From Fodinicola feengrottensis (GTDB taxonomy: Bacteria > Actinomycetota > Actinomycetes > Mycobacteriales > HKI-0501): a DNA stretch of 64,000 nt. Shown piece by piece: positions 57,672 to 64,000 of this stretch (positions are counted from its first letter, which is position 1; each line of letters begins with the position of its first letter). The DNA is taken from the NCBI RefSeq assembly GCF_010993775.1, contig NZ_WOTO01000016.1:1-64000 (forward strand), given 5' to 3'. A model generated the notes under the pieces. That model was not told the origin of the DNA. It saw only the letters and a program-made list of their open reading frames with translations, and searched no databases. The translations under genes and the position numbers were made by a program.

Positions 57672-60600
57672 CTATCGGCGCCCGGAGACGGTGGCCAGCA
57701 GGTCGGCGACTACATCGGCCTCCGGCGCGCCCAAAGCACTGAAGATGTCAGCGGCGGCACGCCAGGTGAGATCCGCCTTGGAGTGATCGCCCGCGGCAGC
57801 CCGGATCTGGCCAAGCTCCATCAGCACCCGGGCCCGGCCGTACCGGCTCTCGTCGTCGTCGTAGGTTCGCAGCGCCTGTTGTGCCCAGTTGACGGCAGCG
57901 GCGTCGTCGCAGCCCAACCGGTAGAACGCGGCGAGCCGAAGTGCGCTTTCGGCCACACATTTGCGATCACCGGTTCGTTCGGCCAGTCGGAGGGACTCGT
58001 TTGGGGCGACCAGCGCGGCCGGCCGGTCGTCGAGCGCAGTCAGGCTCTCGCCGAGAGTGCCCAGGGCGATGGCCTTCGCACCCTGGTCGCCAACCTTGTC
58101 GCACAGGTTCACGGCTCGACGCGCGTACGCTCGCGCCTCAACGGGGCGGTCAAGACCGTTAAGCGACTCGCCACTGTTAATCAAGGCAATAATCTGGATT
58201 TCCTGCTCTCCGAGCGCGGTAGCCACCGTCAAGGCTTCCTGATAGAAGCCCGCGGCTTCGGCGTTACGTCTGCGACGGCCGTACGAGCTTCCGATGTTGA
58301 CCAACACCCGCAGCTCGTTCAGTTGGTCAGAGGTTTTGCGGAAGAAGTCCAGGGCGCGCTCATGCAGCGGCTGCGCCTCGGCCGACCGGTACAGACCATC
58401 CAGGCAGAGCGCGAGGCTGATGCAGGCGCGGGCGGCAAGTCGCCCGTCACCGATGGACTCAGCGAGTTCGAGCGCGCGTCGCGCCGACCGTTCGAATCCA
58501 AGCCAGTCGCCGCGCAGGTGGCAGTATCGCCCGAGCAGCAGCGCGAGATGGGCGCCCGGCTCGACAACACCGGAGGTGAGTGGAATCTGCCGGATCAGCT
58601 GGAAAAGGCTGCTGGACATGCGGTCGAGCCAGGCACGCGCCGCGGAGGAGTCCGTGAAGGTCAGCCGCAATGGGCTGTGGACGACGTCCTGCGGCCGGTC
58701 GGGAACGCGGCGCGGCACCATCACGGCAAGCGCGTGCTGGCTCGTACTTCCGGCGAATGTCATCATCCGAACCGCTACCGATTCCCGCTCGGCGTCGGTT
58801 TCGGTACGGTCACTGAGTTCTCGCGCGTACAGGTGCAGCAGATCGTGAATGTGGAACATATCTGGTGTGGGGCTCTCCAACAGATGCAGGTCAACCAGCG
58901 GATCAAGCACCTCATCAACCTCGGCGGCGCTGCGGCTGAGCAACGCAGCAGCGAAATCGGCTGGCAGCTCACTGCTCGGCCACTGGCCGATCATTCGGAA
59001 CGCCCAGGACTGCACGGCCGGCAAGGTTTCGTAACTCAGTTGCAAGGATGCGCGGACAGCGAGGTTGCCGAGCCGCAGCTCGTCCAATCGCCGAGTGGAG
59101 TTCGCAAGCCGGTCGGCGAAGATGGCCAACGGCCACGCGGGCCGGCTGGCGACCCGTCCGCCGGCAACCCGTACGGCCAGCGGCAATCCGGCGCAGGTCT
59201 CCGCGAGCAACGCCGCGGCCGCTGGCTCGACCGCGATCCGCGCGGAACCCGCGATCCGCGCCAACAGGTCGATCGCCTCGGCCGCGGCGAGCGGCGGCAG
59301 GACCACCCGCTCGGCGCCGGCCAACTCGGCGAGCGTCCGGCGGCTGGAGACCAGTACGGCGCAGCCGGCGTTACCCGGCAGCAGCGCCCGAACCTGGTCG
59401 GCGTCGGTGGCATCGTCGAGCACCAGCAGCATCTTCCGACCGCTGGTCAGCGTGCAGAACACCGCGCCCGATCCTGCGCATTGACCGGAATCTCGCGGAC
59501 AGCCAACGAAGACAGCAACGAGCCAAGCGCGTCCGCCGCCTCTACCGGATCTCCGGAGGCTCCCCTCAGGGTGACAAACAGTTGGCCGTCCGGGAAATGG
59601 TCCCGGATCGCTTGCGCCGCATGCACGGCCAGTGCGGTCTTGCCGAATCCGCCTGCCGCGCTGATCACCACAATCGCTGGTGCGGTGCTGGAATTCTCCA
59701 GCAGATGTTCGCGAATTCGCCGCAGCTCGGAGTCTCTGCCAACAAAGTCGGCGAGATCAGCGGGGAGTTGCGCTGGCCGCATCAGCGCCGGGTCGTGTAC
59801 CGCCGAACCGTCCGCCACATCAGTCCCAGCGTTGAGCACCTCGTGGTAGCTGCGTTGCAGATCCGGGCTCGGATCAATACCGAGTTCCTCGGCGAGGTCG
59901 TGTCGGACCCTGCCGTAAAGGTCCACTGCGGTGGCGTGGCGACCGGCCGCGGCGAGCGTACGGATCACCGCGGCACACAGGTTCTCGTTCAGCGGATCCT
60001 CGTGGACGATGGTCAGCAGAGGCTCCACAGCCTCTCCGGCTCGACCGGCCGCCCGTGCCGCGGTCGCGAACTCGATCACCGCAGCGGCGATCTCGCGCGA
60101 TACCGCTTGAACCGCCGGATCGACGCGCAATCCTGGAAAATCAGCCAGCGGTGGGCCCGCTGCTACTGCGATGGCGGCAGCCCACTCCTCATATGCCCAG
60201 TCGCTTCTTCGCGCTTCGCGCACCCGTGCCCGAAAGTCAAGCAGGTCGACCGCGCCATCTGGCGCAGCCAGCTGGTAACCGGTCGGGACACGCTCGAGCC
60301 GAACATCCTGTTGGCCCCGCAGCATCTGCCGCAATCTGGAAACCTGTTGGTGCAACTGGTCGACCGCCGGGCTATGTTCCGGCCAGACCGCCTCCAGGAG
60401 CCGGTCGCTGGAGACCGGGTGGCCGGCATGAAGGGCAAGATACGCCAGCAGGGTGCGCTGCCTCGCCGATACCAGCGGCACGGCGGCACCGGCCCGCTGG
60501 ACGCCGAACGACCCCAGAATCGTGACCCTTACTCGTCTCGAGTCCGCTGTCATCCCGAGCGCGGCCAGCAGCCGGCGACTCGTGTCCACCTGTGGGGAGC

Positions 60601-60730
60601 CCACCCGGCCGCGTTCGAGATCTCGGATGGTACGTACGCTCACGCCGCAACGCTGCGCCAACATCGCCTGCGTCAGCCCTGCAGCCTGCCGCGCAGCGCG
60701 GAGAGCCTCCCCCGTGGGCACGACAGACAC
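57672..60730 (-). pseudogene. SARP-type regulator: XRE-BTAD-NB-ARC-TPR, one frameshift
   Basis: About 1,020 residues. Order: XRE helix-turn-helix (residues 8-60, ALRAARQAAGLTQAMLAQRC), SARP winged helix (VRVTILGSFGVQRAGAAVPL, LLEAVWPEHSPAVDQLHQQV), bacterial transcriptional activator domain (DFRARVREARRSDWAYEEWA), then an NB-ARC ATPase with P-loop VVISAAGGFGKTALAVHAAQ and LLVLDDATDADQVRALLPG (Walker B), and TPR repeats (LVNIGSSYGRRRRNAEAAGF, IALGTLGESLTALDDRPAAL). The two frames join near 59460, between the P-loop and Walker B. AfsR-like proteins activate antibiotic or developmental genes. No biosynthetic cluster is seen here. Confidence 0.82.
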
Positions 60731-60887
60731 GGACTCACCCCCGTACGCGGCACAAGCATAAGCAATACAAGTCAGCGACCGGCATTTTTTTCGTCTGACT
60801 GCGTCATGCTATGCCGTTGCGCCCGTCTCGTTGACAACTGGATCTAGCATTCGTCACTGATCAGTGACGAAGGAAATAGGGACGCTC

Positions 60888-61384
60888 ATGAAGATGCGAA
60901 GGTTCGCACAGCTCGCTCTGGCCGCCGGACTGTCAGGCCTCGTGCTTGCAGGTGGCGTCTGGGCGAGCGCGTCACCAGCGCGGCCGCCGACGACCCGTGC
61001 TACCCGGTTCCCGGTAACCCGACCGACCACCAAGGCATCCCGGGCGATGGAGGCACCCACAACCCGATTTGCGGAAATGACCCCGTCGGACACTTCGAAT
61101 CGGCCCAGCTGATCAACCACGGCAGGCAGGTCGAAGTAAAGGGCTGGACGATCGACCCGAACACCGCGGATCCGATCGCGGTGCGGATCACCGTCGGCGC
61201 GAAGGTCTACCGAGTCGACGCCAATGTCAACCGACCCGATCTCGCTGGATTCCTCGCCTATGGGACCAAGCACGGCTTCCATGCGATTCTCACCGTGCCA
61301 TCCAGCGGTGCCGCTCATGTCTGGGCGACAGCACTGAACGTCGATGCTGGCAAAGACACCAAGTTCAGCACAAAGAATCTTTGA
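60888..61384 (+). pseudogene. Small secreted protein, one frameshift
   Basis: About 164 residues from ATG 60888. Signal MRRFAQLALAAGLSGLVLAG; the frame changes near 60975, then CYPVPGNPTDHQGIPGDGG and the C-terminal domain VKGWTIDPNTADPIAVRITV, GAKVYRVDANVNRPDLAGFL, VPSSGAAHVWATALNVDAG. This GW-x-IDP-x-T domain is repeated in secreted actinobacterial proteins. A relative lies at 63064 on the other strand. Function unknown; possibly extracellular, calcium- or ligand-binding. Confidence 0.6.
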
Positions 61385-61425
61385 ATTTTCTCGCTGCAAC
61401 TGAACGCGCACGCCCTACCATCACG

Positions 61426-61665
61426 ATGGTCCGCCGGCACGATCTAGATGCCGGCGGACCGTTTTGGCCAGGTGCATCTCCCCGGCGATATGCAGGTCAT
61501 CGACCCGCCTTCAGCCCCTCCTACTCAGACATTGTCCGTGTCGAGCTCAATGAGCAGGGCCTTATTGTGATCACCGCGTACACATCATCTGGTGCTGAAT
61601 ACGTCGTTCGATATCCAAACGGCTCTTTCGTGCCACTTCCGAGCGTCCCCCTTGCTGGTCCTTAA
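61426..61665 (+). CDS. Short hypothetical protein
   Basis: 80 residues from ATG 61426 (TTG 61381 would add 15). The C-terminal half SDIVRVELNEQGLIVITAYT and EYVVRYPNGSFVPLPSVPL forms a plausible beta-sheet, while the first half is polar. No family recognised. Could be a fragment. Confidence 0.35.
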   Translation: MVRRHDLDAGGPFWPGASPRRYAGHRPAFSPSYSDIVRVELNEQGLIVITAYTSSGAEYVVRYPNGSFVPLPSVPLAGP

Positions 61666-61677
61666 AAACTACTCGAA

Positions 61678-62140
61678 ATGGACGCGGTTTTCGGGACCAT
61701 AGCGGCAGTTGTCGCGTGGCTGGGTTTCGCGAGCCTGTTCGCGTCGGTCGTCGCGAGCGACTACACTCCCGGCCGCGACCACCAGCGGAGTCCCGGGATC
61801 AAGCACCGCCAAGCTACTTGATGGGATGGCCGCGCACCCCGGCGACCACCGTCGCGTTGGCGGTCTTCCTCGTCGGTCACATCCTCGACGGAATCCTGCT
61901 GGGCATCGCCGTGTGGAGGGTCATCCCGGTCGGGGGCCGCGGTTGCCCTCGCAATCTCGCAACCCCTGCACCCGCTTTTTGCCGCAGTCGTAACGATCCC
62001 GGTGCTGGACGGCCTGGCATGGGTCCTGCTCGCCATCGGCTTCGTCGCAGCCGCCCACGCCAGCATGAACGTGCGTACGTCGACAGTCGCCCAGCCAGTG
62101 CCCCAGTCGAGCCTTCACTCACTCCCACCCGGCCTTGCGT
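61678..62140 (+). pseudogene. Three- to four-helix membrane protein, two frameshifts
   Basis: ATG 61678 starts MDAVFGTIAAVVAWLGFASL; two further frames add ATTVALAVFLVGHILDGILL and VVTIPVLDGLAWVLLAIGFV. The helices and the GH-x-LDG-x-LLG turn suggest a small actinobacterial membrane protein. It ends just before the 34-bp inverted repeat. Shifts near 61800 and 61930. No family recognised. Confidence 0.45.
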
Positions 62141-62141
62141 T

Positions 62142-62224
62142 GTTGATCTTGTTTAGGTTGCCTATCGAAAACGGACATCTAATCGTTATTTCCGTTTTGG
62201 ATAGGCAAACTAAACAAGATCAAC
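62142..62224. repeat. 34-bp AT-rich imperfect inverted repeat between convergent genes
   Basis: 62142-62175 and 62191-62224 are reverse complements over 34 bases with two mismatches, loop 15 bases. The arms (GTTGATCTTGTTTAG... and ...CTAAACAAGATCAAC) are much richer in A+T than their surroundings. It lies between the end of a plus gene and the end of a minus gene. A bidirectional terminator or a miniature mobile element is possible. Confidence 0.7.
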
Positions 62225-63061
62225 TCACATTAAGGTCCTGCGATGGCGCCGCCGGGATATTGCCGATGCCACTTGAGCGAAGACGAACAGGAGCACTGCG
62301 ACCAGGATCCCTCCCCAGCCGACCGAAATCGGGCCGAGGAGGAACAGGGGAATGGTCGCGGCGAGTGCTACCAGCGCTGAGATGACTGCGGTGAACGCGA
62401 CCCGGCCGGTGACCATGGCCCCCGCGATCAGCAGCACCGAACCCGAGAATGTTTCCCCGACGGCAAGTCCCAACGACTTGTTCTGACTGATTGAGCCAAC
62501 AATGAAGAGCACGAGCGAGGTAGGCAATCCGAGCGTTCCAACGGCGACCATGACAAGCCCCACCACCGCGCGAGCACCCGTGAGCTGAGGCCCTGGATCG
62601 TGTTGTTTGGGCTGCCTGATCTTCTCCGGAAAGACCTTGTGACTGTTTCCTTTTGCCACCGATATTCCGTCGTACCCGAACGCGTAAGCCAGTCCGAAGA
62701 GAACGATCAGAAATCCGACCGGTATGCCGGCGACGACAAGACCGGGAGCGTCCCAGCCGGTCGACAGACACGCTCGGAGAGCTAGGGCGAAGACGATTAA
62801 ACCGGCAATGCCGAGAGCCATCCAGGCGATTTGGATGATCTGCGTCTTTGTCCCACAGGACACGGAGACGTCGACCTGATGGTCACAGTTGCGGCACTTC
62901 ACCTGGACAACCGCGGAGCCTTCAACTGGGCGACTGAATGCGACCGGGTACGTCGTGTAACTGTCGGTCTTCCTCACCGAGTAGCCCGTACTTCTGACGC
63001 TCCCGCCCACCCAGCAGCCGAGCCGCTTGCGCGGATGTTTCTGGATCCGTAGAAAGCCCAA
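62225..63061 (-). CDS. Membrane protein with N-terminal zinc-knuckle, hypothetical
   Basis: 278 residues. Soluble N-terminus with a CxxC...C set (VQVKCRNCDHQVDVSVSCG) that could bind zinc, then about six hydrophobic helices: IIQIAWMALGIAGLIVFALA, LVVAGIPVGFLIVLFGLAYA, AVVGLVMVAVGTLGLPTSLV, LVALAATIPLFLLGPISVGW. The C-terminus is basic (SRRRHRRTLM). Probably a membrane protein of unknown transport or assembly role. Intact. It starts two bases after the stop of the secreted protein at 63064, so the two are an operon. Confidence 0.6.
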   Translation of the reverse strand: MGFLRIQKHPRKRLGCWVGGSVRSTGYSVRKTDSYTTYPVAFSRPVEGSAVVQVKCRNCDHQVDVSVSCGTKTQIIQIAWMALGIAGLIVFALALRACLSTGWDAPGLVVAGIPVGFLIVLFGLAYAFGYDGISVAKGNSHKVFPEKIRQPKQHDPGPQLTGARAVVGLVMVAVGTLGLPTSLVLFIVGSISQNKSLGLAVGETFSGSVLLIAGAMVTGRVAFTAVISALVALAATIPLFLLGPISVGWGGILVAVLLFVFAQVASAISRRRHRRTLM

Positions 63062-63063
63062 CG

Positions 63064-63519
63064 TCAGCCCCTCTGTGAGTACGCTGAAACGACCGTCTGT
63101 CCAAGCAAGTAGTCGTGACCGGCGCCGACGTTGATCGCGACCACCGATGCCGGCTGGGGTGTGGTGATGCCGGCCGCGGGGACCTTCGCGCCGAATCCGC
63201 GAGGGTTGTGAGCATCCGTTCGGTCCCGGGAAGCAACCAACGGGTATTTATTGGTGCCGATCGCGAGAACCACCTTGATCGTGTTGCTGGTGCTCGGATC
63301 CGTCGCCCGGCCGGTGATCATCCATTTGCCGTTGATCAGGTCGCTATTATCGACGGTGCCGGTTGGTGTCCATGCGTCCGGCGACGGGCGGTTTCCGGTC
63401 CACGGGAGGGAATGTGGGGTGACACCCGCCGCGGCCTGCGCCGGGACACCGACGACGGCCAGGCCGAGGCAGTCGGTGGCCAGTGTCGCGCCGATGATGC
63501 GGAAAGCTCGCCTGCGCAT
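63064..63519 (-). CDS. Small secreted protein with GxxxDP-type domain
   Basis: 151 residues from ATG 63519. Signal FRIIGATLATDCLGLAVVGV, cleavage near AQA. The domain KWMITGRATDPSTSNTIKVV, GTNKYPLVASRDRTDAHNPR, PASVVAINVGAGHDYLLG is a relative of that in the protein at 60888. Two such proteins flank a SARP locus on each side. First gene of an operon with the membrane protein. Confidence 0.6.
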   Translation of the reverse strand: MRRRAFRIIGATLATDCLGLAVVGVPAQAAAGVTPHSLPWTGNRPSPDAWTPTGTVDNSDLINGKWMITGRATDPSTSNTIKVVLAIGTNKYPLVASRDRTDAHNPRGFGAKVPAAGITTPQPASVVAINVGAGHDYLLGQTVVSAYSQRG

Positions 63520-63520
63520 A

Positions 63521-63977
63521 TCAAACTCCGTCCGTTGAGATATCGATGAGCGCGTACGAATCGTGTTGCCGCGACCTCAAGATAAGCTGAAAGCGGCCGA
63601 CGTCGAGCTTATCTACGTCCAGCCGGTAACCTCCAGCACCCGGGATCACCACCGGACTGAGGCCGGCCTTTTCCGCCGCCGGCGGACCCGCCCGCAGCAG
63701 CGCCGCAACGTCGACAGGTACGTGTAGAGCGCGTCGACCGCAACTTCTGGCGCGGCATCCGGCCACACGAAGTCGATGATCGCGTCCGGCTGACCGGCCG
63801 GCCGGCGGCCAGCGCGAGCACCGCGAGGACGGCACGCGCCTTCGGGCCGCCTACCGAAGTCTCCTTCTCGGCCTCGCCGGCGGCATGCCATGCCCGTACT
63901 GCTCCGAGAACCTGCACGCGGACGGCCACGATTTCCCCGTTCTTGACTCGTGTGTATGGAAGACGGGCGTCGCTCAC
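63521..63977 (-). pseudogene. Truncated SARP regulator (DNA-binding domain only), frames broken
   Basis: Starts GTG 63977 (MSDARLPYTRVKNGEIVAVR, VQVLGAVRAWHAAGEAEKET, VGGPKARAVLAVLALAAGRP), goes on in a second frame (DAIIDFVWPDAAPEVAVDAL, YTYLSTLRR) and a third (PVVIPGAGGYRLDVDKLDVG, RFQLILRSRQ), ending DISTDGV and a stop. This is the SARP winged helix plus the first residues of the activator domain; BTAD, ATPase and TPR parts are missing. A fossil of a second regulator near the full one at 57672. Confidence 0.65.
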
Positions 63978-64000
63978 CTATGTCAACACGTTCGAAGTTA

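Noticed and set aside
1..64000. CRISPR arrays, tRNA or rRNA genes
   Set aside because: No regularly spaced repeats, tRNA-like TWC/acceptor patterns or rRNA conserved blocks were found.

Overview
The window comes from a high-GC Gram-positive actinomycete, probably a soil organism. The evidence is a high G+C content with many GTACG words, an F420-type nitroreductase, GAF-ANTAR proteins, a SARP/NB-ARC/TPR regulator, several ECF-type sigma factors, Tat-type signal peptides, a TIGR04222 membrane protein and a TIGR04141/DUF6119 protein. I cannot name the genus. I see no rRNA, tRNA or CRISPR array.

A dominating property is broken reading frames. About two dozen otherwise full-length genes are split by one or more frameshifts, and homology carries on in another frame at each. 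Some breaks sit in homopolymers (A9 at 2279, A9 at 37924, C runs near 31225 and 34030), which suggests residual assembly indels. Other loci are truly decayed: a corA remnant and an ArdA-like remnant each with an in-frame nonsense codon, a truncated DeoR, a truncated SARP, and a MerR gene cut by an IS66 fragment. Frame-broken genes are typed as pseudogene, and each entry says what the intact product would be.

Layout. 1-9.4 kb: DUF427 end, an F420-nitroreductase/FAD-monooxygenase pair divergent from a MarR gene over a small palindrome, an alcohol dehydrogenase/NmrA-like/CPBP operon, VOC, flavodoxin and hemerythrin genes. 9.4-19.2 kb: signalling region with an ECF sigma factor, three tandem GAF-ANTAR genes, a Tat ferritin-like protein, a HATPase/STAS/sigma cluster and an NRAMP metal transporter. 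19.2-20.7 kb: MerR gene truncated by IS66 debris plus one copy of a 171-bp repeat. 20.7-32.4 kb: a sugar regulon with a secreted clan GH-A glycosidase, a three-component ABC importer, an NAD-epimerase and a galactonate-dehydratase-like enzyme on minus, divergent from a phosphomannose-isomerase-like protein, LacI and ROK kinase on plus, with two identical GTTATCGGTAAC sites between. 32.4-46.9 kb: decayed HNH-like gene, PKD/beta-helix protein, sigma factor with a membrane beta-propeller partner, ArsR regulator, HEAT-like passenger gene, a TPR gene preceded by a small internally repeated peptide gene, and a large subtilase. 47-55.7 kb: an integrase/XRE/CxxC three-gene module that ends inside a TIGR04222 gene, followed by an accessory island with a PD-(D/E)XK-like protein, a DUF6119/TIGR04141 protein, a membrane protein and an ArdA-like remnant. 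55.9-64 kb: secreted small proteins, a full SARP regulator and a truncated one, and a 34-bp AT-rich inverted repeat.

The best candidates for something undescribed are the peptide/TPR operon (40.5-41.6 kb), the overlapping integrase/XRE/CxxC module with its dispersed CAAC-TTCGCTCGCT repeat, and the DUF6119/PD-(D/E)XK island next to it.
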